A DNA stretch of 64,000 nucleotides from JAJPGZ01 sp038229295 (GTDB lineage: Bacteria; Verrucomicrobiota; Verrucomicrobiia; Chthoniobacterales; UBA10450): contig JBBROO010000011.1 of assembly GCA_038229295.1 (NCBI GenBank), positions 1 to 64,000 on the forward strand, in the 5' to 3' direction. Both the position numbers and the translations under genes were made by a program. The notes beneath the pieces were generated by a model. That model saw nothing but the letters and a program-made list of their open reading frames with translations. It was not told where the DNA came from and ran no database searches. This document shows positions 50,249-60,127 of this stretch, one piece after another. Every line of letters begins with the position of its first letter. The stretch's first letter is position 1.

Positions 50249-51499
50249 TTTCGCAGGATCGGCGAGCAACTCAACCACCCGCTTCAGTAAACGTCCCGCG
50301 CCACCGCCGTCGAGACTGCGATGATCGAAGCTCAAAGTCAGCTCAGCCTGGGTCGCTGGAACGAATTGCTGCTTCTCTTCGTTCCAGATCGGCGCCTTCT
50401 TACCCGCACCAAGTCCAAGCAGGAACGTCTGGTCCGGCAGCGGAATCGGAGTTCCCCAATCGAGACCGAAAGTTCCGAAGTTCGAAACGGAAGCGATTCC
50501 ACCCGAAGTCATCTCCGCCGTGAGTCGGCGACGCCGCGCAAGATCGACAAGCTCCGTGTAACGTGTCGTTAGGTCGGAGAGAGATGTTTCGTCGGCTTTG
50601 CGGATGACCGGAACCATGATGCCTTCTCCGGCTTCGACCGCGACGCCGATGTCGATCGATTTCGACCCGACGGCGCGGCCGCCGATCAAACGCGCGGCGG
50701 CGTTTGGCTGCTCGGCCAGCGCTAGTGCGAGCGCGCGCAATACATAGAGCGCGGGGCCTGGTTTTGGATCGCGTAATTGTCGATCTTGCAAAATCGGATC
50801 GAGGCAAACCGAAACACCGACAGTGGCGAGCGGTCGCGTCCAGCTGCGCCGCATCGCATCCGCCACGCCGGTGCGGATCGCGCTCGGTTTTTCGGCAGGA
50901 TGTCCTTCAATTTCGCCGAGAAAGCTCTCGAGGTCTTTAATCGTAACGCGGCCGGCTGTTCCCGTTCCGGCGATCGCAGCGAGATCGGCCTGCGTTAATT
51001 GCAACTCAGCCATGCGCGCGCGAACGCGTGGCGAAAAATAACTCGCGCCTTTTGTTGCCGCGGGCACTGGCAGTACGCCGGAAGCGTCCACTTGGAAATG
51101 CGAACCGGCCGCGACCGGCGGCAAACCCGCTTCATCGACCTGAAAATGCGAACCGCTTCCATTCGTTGCGGATTCTTCTTCGCGTCCGGGAACTTCTTTT
51201 GCGACGTCGCCCTTCGGTGGCTGCGGCGCGCGCTTTTGGAAACGCGCTGCGTCCGCTTCGCTCGCTTCGACAAATCCGAGCACTGTGCCGACGGCATACG
51301 TTCCCTTCACTTCCGCATCGATCTTGGCGATCTCACCGGCGCAAGGAGTCGTCACGCCCATTACCGCTTTGTCGGTCTCCACTTCGATGATTTCCTGATC
51401 GGCCGTGACTTTATCGCCCGGCTTAACCTTGATCGAAACGATGGTTGCTTCGGCCATGGACTCGCCGAGCTGCGGCATGGTGATTGGAACTTGAGGCAT
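50243..51499 (-). CDS. dihydrolipoamide acyltransferase (E2) of a 2-oxoacid dehydrogenase complex
   Basis: 418 residues. A lipoyl domain (1-80) carries IIEVETDKAVMGV with the lipoyl lysine, a linker carries a direct repeat of GSHFQVD (about residues 115-140), then a peripheral subunit-binding domain (FSPRVRARMAELQLTQADLAAIAGTGTAGRVTIKDL) and the catalytic acyltransferase domain ending in LSFDHRSLDGGGAGRLL. It transfers acyl groups from E1 to CoA. Pyruvate or branched-chain substrate cannot be told. E1beta ends 4 bp upstream. The stop is inside the palindromic element. The E3 subunit is not nearby. Confidence 0.92.
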   Translation of the reverse strand: MPQVPITMPQLGESMAEATIVSIKVKPGDKVTADQEIIEVETDKAVMGVTTPCAGEIAKIDAEVKGTYAVGTVLGFVEASEADAARFQKRAPQPPKGDVAKEVPGREEESATNGSGSHFQVDEAGLPPVAAGSHFQVDASGVLPVPAATKGASYFSPRVRARMAELQLTQADLAAIAGTGTAGRVTIKDLESFLGEIEGHPAEKPSAIRTGVADAMRRSWTRPLATVGVSVCLDPILQDRQLRDPKPGPALYVLRALALALAEQPNAAARLIGGRAVGSKSIDIGVAVEAGEGIMVPVIRKADETSLSDLTTRYTELVDLARRRRLTAEMTSGGIASVSNFGTFGLDWGTPIPLPDQTFLLGLGAGKKAPIWNEEKQQFVPATQAELTLSFDHRSLDGGGAGRLLKRVVELLADPAKL

Positions 51500-51503
51500 A
51501 AAT

Positions 51504-52472
51504 TTATTCCGCGAGAATCTGGCGCGCTTTGGCGGCGATCGTTTTCGCGCTTGGTCGATGTTCGCTCCAAAGATTCGGATGATACGGGATGGGTGTGTCT
51601 TTCGCGTTTAAGCGGGCCGGCGCGGCGTCGAGCAAATGAAAACCTTCGCTTGCGACGCGGGCAATCACTTCCGCAGTCACCCCGCCCCACGGAAATGCTT
51701 CGCCGACGCAGAGCAAACGTCCGGTGCGCGCGACGGATGCCAGCACGGTTCTGGTGTCGAGCGGCTTGACCGTGCGAAGATCGACAACTTCAATTTCAAA
51801 GCCTTCGCCGGCCAATTCGTTAGCCACCGCGAGCGCTTCGTGCACCATCGCGCTGTAAGCCACGATGCTTAGATCGCGTCCCGGCCTAACGATTCGCGCC
51901 TGCCCGATCGGCAGCTTGTCCTGCGGCAGTGCATCCGCCTTGAGATGATAATAAAGATATTTGTGCTCGCAGTAGATGACCGGATCGTCGATTTGCACCG
52001 CATCGATCAACATGGTGTAAGCATCCTCCACCGTCGCCGGCGTGACCACAACCAGCCCGGGATAATGCGAGTAAAGGCCTTCCATGCTTTGGCTGTGAAA
52101 GGGCCCGCTGCCTTTCGTTCCGCCGGACGGCAAACGCACGGTGATCGGGCAGGGAACTTGGGTCCGCCAATATTGCGTGCCCGCGTTGTTGAGAATTTGA
52201 TTGAGCGCGATGCTCGAGAAATCCGCGAACTGCATCTCGACGATCGGCCGCATTCCTTCCATCGCTGCGCCGATTGCGGTCCCGACCATAGCATCTTCAC
52301 TGATCGGCGTGTTCAATACGCGTCCGGGAAATTGTTCCGCCAAACCCTTCGTCGCTTTGAATGCGCCGCCGAATTTTCCCGCGACGTCCTGGCCGTAAAT
52401 GAAGACGCGTTCGTCTTCGCGCAGCAATTTCGCCTGCGCCTCGCGGATGGCTTCGAGGTAGGTGACGCTCAC
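51504..52472 (-). CDS. 2-oxoacid dehydrogenase E1 component, beta subunit
   Basis: 322 residues from GTG 52472 (VSVTYLEAIREAQAKLLRED), whose GTGA overlaps the E1alpha stop. Landmarks: VFIYGQDVAGKFGGAF, NTPISEDAMVGTAIGAAMEGMRPIVEMQFADF and the C-terminal SEHRPSAKTIAAKARQ. With the alpha subunit it forms the ThDP-dependent decarboxylase. The motif VVDLRTVKPLDTRTVLASVARTGRLLCVGEA is typical. It is the middle gene of the E1alpha-E1beta-E2 operon. Confidence 0.94.
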   Translation of the reverse strand: MSVTYLEAIREAQAKLLREDERVFIYGQDVAGKFGGAFKATKGLAEQFPGRVLNTPISEDAMVGTAIGAAMEGMRPIVEMQFADFSSIALNQILNNAGTQYWRTQVPCPITVRLPSGGTKGSGPFHSQSMEGLYSHYPGLVVVTPATVEDAYTMLIDAVQIDDPVIYCEHKYLYYHLKADALPQDKLPIGQARIVRPGRDLSIVAYSAMVHEALAVANELAGEGFEIEVVDLRTVKPLDTRTVLASVARTGRLLCVGEAFPWGGVTAEVIARVASEGFHLLDAAPARLNAKDTPIPYHPNLWSEHRPSAKTIAAKARQILAE

Positions 52473-53506
52473 GCGAAAAATTGATCCGCCATTTCGCGGG
52501 TTGAAACCGCGCACCAATCTTCTTCGCTCCCGACCGGCGCGTCTTCCTGCTGCGCCGTCGCGACCGCTTCATCGACTTGCGTCGCAATCTCCGCGCGCAT
52601 TTTCTGGAGCGCGTCCTGATCGAGCATCTCCTGCTCGGAGATAAACTTCTCCGTTCGCTGCAACGAATCTTGCGCGAACGGCTCGTTCTTCATTTCCGGC
52701 GGAACGTAGCTGGCATCATCATGCTCACCGTGCCCGGCGAGCCGCAAAGTGGTGGCGACGACCAATTGCGGTGGCCGCCCGGCGCGAGCGCGCTTCACCG
52801 CCGTTTCGATGATTTCGAGGCACGCGGAGAGATCGGTGCCATCGACGGTGTGGCCTTCGTAGCCGTAGCCCTTCGCGCGATCGACTAGGTCCGTGCAACC
52901 GAACTCGCGTTCGTTAGGGGTGGAGTAGGCGAAATGATTATTCGTCACCACGACGACGAGCGGCACCTGTTCGACCGCCGCGATGTTCAAGCCTTCATGC
53001 GTCGCGCCCGTCTGCATCCCGCCTTCGCCGATCGTCGTTAGGCCGACAAAATTCTTCTCTCCCTTCATCCGCTTCGCCAGCAATTTGCCGACGACAACCG
53101 GAATCATCGCCCCGAGATGGCTGATCATGGCGAGCTGGTTGTCGCGCGGTCGACCGCGATGAATGTTGCCGTCGCGACCGCGCATCGGTCCTTGGCGCGA
53201 GCCGAGATAAGTGCGGACAACATCGATCAGCGGCTCGCCGAAGGCGGATCGGCCCGCCTGGTCGCGAATCAACGGCGCGAAGACGTCGCCCTTTTGCAAA
53301 AACATTCCGCACGCTGCGCTGACCGCTTCCTGTCCGCGGCCGAGATAAACGCCGCCGGTAATCATGCCGCCGCGGTACAGACTCGCCAGTTTGTCCTCGA
53401 GAACGCGCGTCAGCAGCATCCAGCGATACGCTTCGAGGTATCGCTCGTGCGGTGCGCCGGCTTTTTTTGCCGATTTCTTTTTGCTGCGCGCCGCGGTTTG
53501 GAGCAT
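52469..53506 (-). CDS. 2-oxoacid dehydrogenase E1 component, alpha subunit
   Basis: 345 residues, ATG 53506. The ThDP-binding motif is visible as TTIGEGGMQTGATHEGLNIAAVEQVPLVVVVTNNHFAYST (GDG-like start and NN end). Further landmarks are RVLEDKLASLYRGGMITGGVYLGRGQEAVSA and HRGRPRDNQLAMISHLGAMIPVVVG. It catalyses decarboxylation of a 2-oxoacid (pyruvate or branched chain) and feeds the E2. The N-terminal ~20 residues are Lys/Ala-rich. Inverted palindromic elements lie on both sides of the operon (50197, 53553). Confidence 0.94.
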   Translation of the reverse strand: MLQTAARSKKKSAKKAGAPHERYLEAYRWMLLTRVLEDKLASLYRGGMITGGVYLGRGQEAVSAACGMFLQKGDVFAPLIRDQAGRSAFGEPLIDVVRTYLGSRQGPMRGRDGNIHRGRPRDNQLAMISHLGAMIPVVVGKLLAKRMKGEKNFVGLTTIGEGGMQTGATHEGLNIAAVEQVPLVVVVTNNHFAYSTPNEREFGCTDLVDRAKGYGYEGHTVDGTDLSACLEIIETAVKRARAGRPPQLVVATTLRLAGHGEHDDASYVPPEMKNEPFAQDSLQRTEKFISEQEMLDQDALQKMRAEIATQVDEAVATAQQEDAPVGSEEDWCAVSTREMADQFFA

Positions 53507-53552
53507 CCAAGGATTTTACGCAAGATCGACAAGCGCGCGCAAAATCTTTTTG

Positions 53553-53614
53553 TTGTAGGGCGTTTCTGTGAAACGCCGCTTCCATGAGTGGCGTCTGACA
53601 CAGACGCCCTACAA
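53553..53614. repeat. palindromic two-hairpin element, copy 2 (upstream end of the oxoacid dehydrogenase operon)
   Basis: TTGTAGGGCG at the left and CGCCCTACAA at the right are inverted repeats. Its internal hairpins (CGTTTCTGTGAAACG and GCGTCTGACACAGACGC) are those of copy 1 in reverse order, so the two copies face opposite ways. It begins 4 bases after the smc stop codon and lies between smc and E1alpha. A terminator role for smc is possible. Confidence 0.88.
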
Positions 53615-53618
53615 TTTT

Positions 53619-56600
53619 CTACCGCGCCGCGAAGCTCGCGCTTTCGCCATGCCCGTTACCGTTCTCGGCCATCGCGAACTGACGTTGCGAACTAATCGCA
53701 TCCACCACCACCGGTTCGTTTTCACGGCGCTCGGTCAATTTCATCCCGACCAATTTACTCACACCGCGTTCCTCCATCGTGATGCCGTAAAGAATCTCCG
53801 CCTTCGCGATGGTGCGCTTGTTATGCGTGATGATGATGAACTGACTTTGCGCCACGAACCGCTCGAGCACGCGAATGAAACGATTGATGTTCGATTCATC
53901 CAGCGGCGCGTCGAGCTCATCGAGCACGCAGAACGGACTCGGCCGCACCATATAGATCGCGAACAAAAGCGCGACTGCCGTCATCGTGCGTTCTCCGCCG
54001 CTTAACAGCGACACCGTCTGCAATTGTTTCCCCGGCGGCTTCGCCGAAATCTCGATCCCGCAGTTGAGCGGATCGTTCTCGTCCATCAACGACAAGTCCG
54101 CGCGCCCGCCGCCGAATAATTCCGCGAACATCTCCCGGAAATTCACCCGCACCTGCGCAAAAGTTTCGGCGAACAACTTCTTCGTCGTCGAATTAATCTT
54201 GGCGATCACATCGAGCAACTCGCGGCGCGCGTTCGTTAGGTCGGTGTTCTGCGTGTCGAGAAACTTGTGACGTTTCTCCAGTTCATCGTATTCCTGCACG
54301 GCGTCGAGATTGACCGGGCCCATGTCGTCGAGTCGCCGCGTCAGATCGGCGATGATCGTTTCTATCTCCGCAAGATCGACATCTTCTTTTTTGTCCGCCG
54401 CTTTCAATTGCACGCGCAACGTCTTATCGAACGCGAGCGCATCCGGCGTGAAAGTGCGAAGATCGACATGGTAACGTCGCTGCACATGCTCCGCCAGATT
54501 GTCGATCTTCATTTGCAATTGCGTTTCGCGCACTTGCTCGGCCGCGCGCCGTTCGTGCAATTCGTTTAACGAATTCCGCACCACCCGCAGATCGCTCTCG
54601 ATTCCATTCAAGATCGACAAGTGCTCCGCGCGCTGCGTCGCTAGCGCCGTCACTTCGGCTTTGCGTTCCTCCTGCAATTTCTTCTGCTCGTCGATTCCCG
54701 CTTCGGCCGCTTTCGATTCGTTAGCCTGCGAATTCAGTCGGTTCTCGTAAGTCGAAATGTCAGCGCGTCGCGCCGCGATCGTTTCATTTAACTCCGCATC
54801 GCGCGCCGCCATCGGCTGGCGTTGCGCGATCAAATTATCGTGACGCTGTTGCTCGGTCGCGAGATCCAGTCGCAGTTCATTCAGTTCCGCGATCGCCTTT
54901 TCTTCCTGCGCCATCGCTTCCTTGCGCGCGGTTTCGGCGACGCCGCGCTGATGTTCTTGCTCCGCAAATTCTTTCCGCGCGGTAGCGAGTTCGCTTTCGA
55001 GTTGCGCCACGCGGTCGTCCGCCGAATCAATCTGCTGCCGAAGCGTTGTCTTCTCCGAAAGGAGATTGTCGATCTTGCGCGAAGTTTCGGTCAAGTCGCG
55101 GTCGAACAACGCGATTTTATTTCCCGCAGTTGATTGCGCGAAATCGGCCGCGCGATGTTTCGCCCGCGCTTCCTCCAGCTGCGCGATTCCCTTCTCCACC
55201 GCGATTTTCGCTTCGTCGCGTTTTTGTCGCAAAGTTTCGCGCTGCGCCGTCAGCATCGAATGCTCCGACGTGAGGATCGAGATGCGCGATTTGCGTTCGA
55301 GCAATGATTCCTTTTGCGCGCTACCCGCGCCGCCGAAGACAACTCCTTCGATCGAAATGAATTCGCCCGCCAGCGTGGCGACTGCAAACTGCGGCGTCGC
55401 CCGCTTAAAACGAATCGCCGAATCGAGATCCGAAAAAATCGCGACATCGTGCAACACCGCTTGCAACAACGGCCGCAGATTTTCCGGCGCGTTCACCTTG
55501 TCGATCGCCCAGGCCACCGCGCCTTCCGGAAGCAATCGCCGCTGCGACGAAGCGGACGATCCGTTCAGCTCTTGAATAAATAACGCCGCTTTGCCGAGCT
55601 TCTTTTCGCGGATGCTGGAAATGATTTCCGTTGCTGCATCCGCGTTTTGTAAAATGATGGCGTGCAGATTTCGTCCGAGCGTCGCTTCGATCGCGGCGAC
55701 AAATTTTGGATCGACATCTAACTGTGAAGCGAGCGCCGCCTGAATGCGCGCGGAATCCTCCAGCCCTTTCAACACTGCTTGCGAACCTTCCGTTAGGCCT
55801 TCGCCCTCTTCGTTCAGCTGCTTCAACACTTCCAAGCGCGAACCTTTTTCGGCGAAGGCGCCTTCAAGATTAATTAACTTTTTCTCGGCGTCGGCGAGGA
55901 GATGTCGATCTTGCACGAGTTGTTCCTCGATCGTCCGCATGTCCGCGAGCAGAAGATCGACATGTTGTTGCTCGGTCTCGGTCGCGGCTCGCGCCGAGGA
56001 AAGGGCGCTCTCCGTTTTGCTGCGTTCATCGTGCGCTTGCGCAATGGTCGTATCGAGTTCGCGCAAACGTTCGCTCGTCGCCTCGCGCCGAATCGTGATC
56101 CCCGAAACTTCATCTTCCAGCGTGCCGATGCGGCTCTCGCTTTTCGACAACGCCAGTTGCAGCGTTTGCAATTCCGTTTCCCGCGCATCGCGCGACGCGC
56201 GTAGAGTCGTCGTCATTTCCGTCAGCCGCGCGACTTCGTCCTTTTTGTTTTGCAAAAGCTGCGCTGTCTTCTCGATCAACGCATTGACGTCTTTCATCTG
56301 CGTTTGCTGGGCGTCGCGTTTCGTTTCGGCCGCCGCAATCTCGTTTTGCGCGCGCGAAATTAACTCCGCGATTTCCTGCGCACGCTGGTGATTGAATTCA
56401 ATGCGGCTCCGATTTGTGCCGATCTCGCTTTGCAAACGTTCCACTTCGGCGCGCGCGTCGCCGATCTGCGCATCGAGTTGATCGAGCGCGCTGCGTCGTC
56501 CGCTCAGGTCCGCTTCGCGATTGTCGATCTTGCCGCGGGCTTCCTGCTCATTCTGATTGATGCGCTCGATCTCACCCCGACACGCGGACAATTCGTGTTC

Positions 56601-57311
56601 AAGCCGCTCGAGTTGTTTGCGCGATTGATACGTATCGAGAACCTGCAAATCGGCCAGCAACGTTTGATAGCGACGCGCCTTTCCGGCCTGGCGTTGCAGT
56701 GAACCAATCTGGCGCTTCACCTCTTTGATCACATCGCCGATGCGCAACAGATTCGCTTCGGTCGCTTCGAGTTTGCGCAGCGCCTCGCGCTTTTGCGTTT
56801 TGTATTTCGTGATGCCGGCCGCTTCTTCGAACACCGCACGTCGATCTTCCGGACGCGAGCTCAGGATGGCGTCGATCTTGCCCTGCTCCATCATCGAGTA
56901 AGCGCTGCGCGCCACGCCGGTGTCGGCGAAAAGATTTTGGATGTCGCGCAAACGGCACGGCGTCTTGTTCAGGAAATATTCGGAATTGCCGTCGCGATAA
57001 ACGCGGCGAGTCACGCGCACGTCGTGCCACTCCACGCCGAGGTCGCTGCCGCAATCACTGAGGGTGAGCGAAACTTCGGCGAAGCCTAACGGCTTGCGCG
57101 AATCGGTGCCGTTGAAAATAACGTCGGCCATTTCGTCGCCGCGCAGCGATTTGGCGGATTGCTCACCGAGGACCCAGCGCAAGGCGTCGAGCAAATTGGA
57201 TTTGCCGCATCCGTTAGGCCCGACAATGGCGGTGATGCCGGTGTGAAAGTTGAAAAGGGTTTTATCGGCGAACGATTTGAAGCCGAAGAGCTCGAGCGAT
57301 TGGAGATGCAT
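53619..57311 (-). CDS. smc: chromosome segregation ATPase SMC
   Basis: 1230 residues from ATG 57311 (MHLQSLELFGFKSFADKT). Walker A VGPNGCGKSNLLDALRWVLGEQ near residue 30, two long coiled coils flanking a hinge (about residues 500-700), the signature LLSGGERTMTAVALLFA and Walker B CVLDELDAPLDESN near the C-terminus. It is the condensin core that compacts and separates chromosomes. At least eight copies of the iterated motif lie in it, mostly in the coiled-coil coding regions, encoding for example KIDN and DVDL. ScpA/ScpB are not adjacent. Confidence 0.97.
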   Translation of the reverse strand: MHLQSLELFGFKSFADKTLFNFHTGITAIVGPNGCGKSNLLDALRWVLGEQSAKSLRGDEMADVIFNGTDSRKPLGFAEVSLTLSDCGSDLGVEWHDVRVTRRVYRDGNSEYFLNKTPCRLRDIQNLFADTGVARSAYSMMEQGKIDAILSSRPEDRRAVFEEAAGITKYKTQKREALRKLEATEANLLRIGDVIKEVKRQIGSLQRQAGKARRYQTLLADLQVLDTYQSRKQLERLEHELSACRGEIERINQNEQEARGKIDNREADLSGRRSALDQLDAQIGDARAEVERLQSEIGTNRSRIEFNHQRAQEIAELISRAQNEIAAAETKRDAQQTQMKDVNALIEKTAQLLQNKKDEVARLTEMTTTLRASRDARETELQTLQLALSKSESRIGTLEDEVSGITIRREATSERLRELDTTIAQAHDERSKTESALSSARAATETEQQHVDLLLADMRTIEEQLVQDRHLLADAEKKLINLEGAFAEKGSRLEVLKQLNEEGEGLTEGSQAVLKGLEDSARIQAALASQLDVDPKFVAAIEATLGRNLHAIILQNADAATEIISSIREKKLGKAALFIQELNGSSASSQRRLLPEGAVAWAIDKVNAPENLRPLLQAVLHDVAIFSDLDSAIRFKRATPQFAVATLAGEFISIEGVVFGGAGSAQKESLLERKSRISILTSEHSMLTAQRETLRQKRDEAKIAVEKGIAQLEEARAKHRAADFAQSTAGNKIALFDRDLTETSRKIDNLLSEKTTLRQQIDSADDRVAQLESELATARKEFAEQEHQRGVAETARKEAMAQEEKAIAELNELRLDLATEQQRHDNLIAQRQPMAARDAELNETIAARRADISTYENRLNSQANESKAAEAGIDEQKKLQEERKAEVTALATQRAEHLSILNGIESDLRVVRNSLNELHERRAAEQVRETQLQMKIDNLAEHVQRRYHVDLRTFTPDALAFDKTLRVQLKAADKKEDVDLAEIETIIADLTRRLDDMGPVNLDAVQEYDELEKRHKFLDTQNTDLTNARRELLDVIAKINSTTKKLFAETFAQVRVNFREMFAELFGGGRADLSLMDENDPLNCGIEISAKPPGKQLQTVSLLSGGERTMTAVALLFAIYMVRPSPFCVLDELDAPLDESNINRFIRVLERFVAQSQFIIITHNKRTIAKAEILYGITMEERGVSKLVGMKLTERRENEPVVVDAISSQRQFAMAENGNGHGESASFAAR

Positions 57312-57368
57312 GGTGGCCGACTTCTGGGCGGCTTTGAGTTGAATATAGCTAGCGCGGGAGAGTGACAA

Positions 57369-57574
57369 GCGAAAATCACACTAAATAGAGGGGATGGCGA
57401 GGAGCCAAAGCCCCACATTTGGTGGAGGCGGGGTCACCCATGACGAAGCTCATGACAAATGACCGAAAGGAGCCAGAACATATAATGACGAAACCAGCCA
57501 ACACGACCGCCACTTGGAATTCGTAGATTCCTTCGTCATTAGACATTCCTCATTCGTCATTCGACTGTGCGCTC
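57369..57574. other. 206-bp gene-free divergent spacer with short direct repeats
   Basis: The largest gap in the window, between smc and the M20 peptidase gene. The right part holds several copies of TCGTCATT (57533, 57555) with CTCATTCGTCATTCGAC, a small direct repeat. An ATAATG-like A/T-rich stretch occurs near 57480. I see no convincing promoter, hairpin or RNA gene. Confidence 0.5.
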
Positions 57575-58909
57575 ATGCGCGCAAATCATCTGGAAGATTT
57601 TTATTCGTTCTTGCGTTTTCCGAGCGTCTCAACCGACGACGCTTTTTCGAAAGATGTGAATGCATGCGCGAATTGGCTGGTGAAAAAGCTGACGGCGATT
57701 GGTCTCGAGACGCAACTTGTTCCGACCGCCGGTCATCCAGTTGTTTGGGCGCGCAATAAACACAAACCGGGACGCCGCACGGTCATGATCTACGGACATT
57801 ACGATGTGCAGCCGCCCGATCCGTTGGAGTTGTGGGAATCGCCGCCGTTCGAGCCGGTGTTAAAAGATGGATTCGTTTTTGCGCGCGGCGCGACCGACAA
57901 CAAAGGCCAGATCCTTTCGCACATTCTCGGCGTGCAGGAAACGATCGAGCAACATGTCGATCTTCCGGTGAATCTGCACTTCGTGATCGAAGGCGAAGAA
58001 GAAATCGGCAGCGGCAATCTTGGGAATTTTCTGACGCAAAATCGGGACGCGCTCAAGTGCGATGTCGTTGTTGTGTCCGATACGGGAATGATCGCGCCGC
58101 GAACGCCGACGCTTAGTTACGGTTTGCGCGGCGTGACAGCGCTCGAGTTGAAAGTTACCGGGCCGAAGATCGATTTGCATTCCGGAATTTACGGCGGCGC
58201 GGTCGCGAATCCGGCGGCGGCGCTGTCGCGATTGCTCGCGACGTTGCACGACCCCGAAGGCCACATCGCCATCGCTGGTTTCTACGATGACGTCGCGCCG
58301 CTGGAAAATTGGGAGCGCGAGATGTGGAATAAACTTCCGTTCGATGCCGACGGTGAAGTCTTGAAAGAAACCGGCGCGACTTCGTTGTTCGGCGAAAAAG
58401 GTTTTAGTACATTCGAACGGATTTGGGCGCGGCCGACGGCGGAGATCAATGGTATCGGCGGCGGCTATCAGGGGCAGGGGACGAAAACGGTGATCCCGAG
58501 TTTTGCCATGGCGAAGCTAACTTTCCGTTTGGTGCCGAATCAAAAGGCGGAAGTGATTGTCGATCTTGCGCAGAAGCACCTAACGAAAAATTTGCCGCCC
58601 GGCGTCACGCTGGAAATGGCCGCAGGTCACAACGGCCCGTGGTACCTGACGGATCCGCACGCGAAATTCGGCGAGGCCGCGCAGCGGGCGTTAAAGAAAG
58701 CGTTTAACAAAGAAGTGGCGCTCATCCGCGAAGGCGGCAGCATCCCGATTACGTCCGACTTCCGAAATATTCTCGGCGTCGAAACGTTGCTGCTCGGGTT
58801 GGCGTTGCCGGGATGTCGCGCACATTCGCCGAACGAAAATTTCCCGTTGGAGAATTTCGAAGCTGGGATTCGAATGAACAAAGCTGTCCTCGAAGAATTG
58901 GCCGCTTGA
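57575..58909 (+). CDS. M20 family dipeptidase/carboxypeptidase
   Basis: 444 residues, ATG 57575. The di-zinc metallopeptidase core shows YGHYDVQPPDPLELW (His/Asp), ARGATDNKGQ (bridging Asp), EGEEEIGSGNL (catalytic Glu and ligand Glu), a dimerisation lid domain, and the C-terminal NENFPLENF. It matches the M20 subgroup of cytosolic non-specific dipeptidases (CNDP-like). No signal peptide. A motif copy encodes HVDLP, another VDLAQ. The stop TGA is followed by a motif at 58915-58926 leading into the next gene. Confidence 0.93.
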   Translation: MRANHLEDFYSFLRFPSVSTDDAFSKDVNACANWLVKKLTAIGLETQLVPTAGHPVVWARNKHKPGRRTVMIYGHYDVQPPDPLELWESPPFEPVLKDGFVFARGATDNKGQILSHILGVQETIEQHVDLPVNLHFVIEGEEEIGSGNLGNFLTQNRDALKCDVVVVSDTGMIAPRTPTLSYGLRGVTALELKVTGPKIDLHSGIYGGAVANPAAALSRLLATLHDPEGHIAIAGFYDDVAPLENWEREMWNKLPFDADGEVLKETGATSLFGEKGFSTFERIWARPTAEINGIGGGYQGQGTKTVIPSFAMAKLTFRLVPNQKAEVIVDLAQKHLTKNLPPGVTLEMAAGHNGPWYLTDPHAKFGEAAQRALKKAFNKEVALIREGGSIPITSDFRNILGVETLLLGLALPGCRAHSPNENFPLENFEAGIRMNKAVLEELAA

Positions 58910-58928
58910 GATGAGATGTCGATCTAAC

Positions 58929-60119
58929 ATGAAACTGCGCGCCTTCATCCTGATCTTAATGACCTGCGCGATAGCGACCGCAAGTTATGCCCGCGGCGCG
59001 GACGACGAATCGTTGGGCACGAAAGTTAAAAAATTCTTCGCTGGGCCGACACCGGTGCCGCACAAAAAGCGCAAAAAGAAAACCTCGCCCACACCCACGC
59101 CTTCTCCGAAAGCCTCGGTGATGCCAACTGTCACGGTCACACCGACTCCAGCCGTTTCTCCGTCGGCCACAGCATCATCATCTCCAAGCGCAACAGCTTC
59201 TGTCGCTGCGTCACCACCGCCACCGACTGCGACCTCATCACCAACTCAAACTCCTTTGGCGACCGCTGTCCCGAGCTCGTTTCCAGCACAATCTCCACGG
59301 TCGCGACCACACGCTCCACTGATCGAAGTCATCCGGCCGATTAGTCCCTCGCCCCGCCATCGCTCCATCCAAAGTCCTCCGCCGGGCGTGACGATTCCGC
59401 CCCCGAGTGAATCGCGGCCGTCGCCACTGGCAGGGGTGCCGGTGCCCGGAGCGCAACCGAATCCTCCGGTGCCCACCGTTTCTCCCGCGGCATCCGCAAT
59501 TCCGAGCGCTTCACCAGCCGCGGCCTCGCCCGCGCAACGCAAACCCGCTGCGCCGGGCACGATTTCGGCCAACGAAATTGCCGGCTACGAAACTTATTCG
59601 CCCGACGTTCGCAAACTTCTCGATCTTGCCCTCGGCCTAACGACACAGAAACTGGGCTACAAATACGGCTCGGCCGATCCGGCCAAAGGCGGCATGGATT
59701 GCTCCGGATTCATTTATTACGTGCTCAGCAAAATCGGCGTGAACGATCCGCCGCGCGACGCGCGCGAGCAATACACCTGGGTCCGCAAAACCGGCGCATT
59801 CCAGGCGGTGCTGGCACATCGCGATGACAGCTTCGAACTCGATGGGTTGATGCCGGGCGACCTTCTCTTTTGGTCCGGCACGTATTTTGTCGATCCTGAC
59901 CCCGCCATCACGCACACCATGATTTATCTGGGCCGCGAAAAAGGGACGAACCGACGCCTCATGATCGGCGCGAGCGATGGCCGAATTTACAAAGGCCAGT
60001 CACGTCTCGGCGTCAGCGTTTTCGAATTCAAAATTTCTCCGCCGAAAGGGAAAGCGGACGATCGACCAAGTCCCGTCTTCGTCGGTTACGGGAAAATCCC
60101 GACGCTGCCGCGCGAGTAG
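58929..60119 (+). CDS. secreted NlpC/P60 (C40) cell-wall hydrolase
   Basis: 396 residues from ATG 58929 with a signal peptide (MKLRAFILILMTCAIATASYARG). Residues ~45-215 are Pro/Ser/Thr/Ala-rich. The C-terminal NlpC/P60 domain begins near KYGSADPAKGGMDCSGFIYYVL with the catalytic Cys, and ITHTMIYLGREKG supplies the His; PGDLLFWSG is also typical. It should cleave gamma-D-Glu-diaminopimelate bonds in peptidoglycan. The stop TAG leads straight into a motif copy (60118-60130). Confidence 0.9.
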   Translation: MKLRAFILILMTCAIATASYARGADDESLGTKVKKFFAGPTPVPHKKRKKKTSPTPTPSPKASVMPTVTVTPTPAVSPSATASSSPSATASVAASPPPPTATSSPTQTPLATAVPSSFPAQSPRSRPHAPLIEVIRPISPSPRHRSIQSPPPGVTIPPPSESRPSPLAGVPVPGAQPNPPVPTVSPAASAIPSASPAAASPAQRKPAAPGTISANEIAGYETYSPDVRKLLDLALGLTTQKLGYKYGSADPAKGGMDCSGFIYYVLSKIGVNDPPRDAREQYTWVRKTGAFQAVLAHRDDSFELDGLMPGDLLFWSGTYFVDPDPAITHTMIYLGREKGTNRRLMIGASDGRIYKGQSRLGVSVFEFKISPPKGKADDRPSPVFVGYGKIPTLPRE

Positions 60120-60127
60120 ATGTCGAT

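Noticed and set aside
50197..53614. Palindromic repeats as a CRISPR remnant
   Set aside because: Only two inverted copies 3.3 kb apart, no regular spacers and no cas genes.
57514..57759. Alternative frame near the M20 start
   Set aside because: The M20 frame has full domain conservation; this is a shadow using the repeat TCGTCATT.
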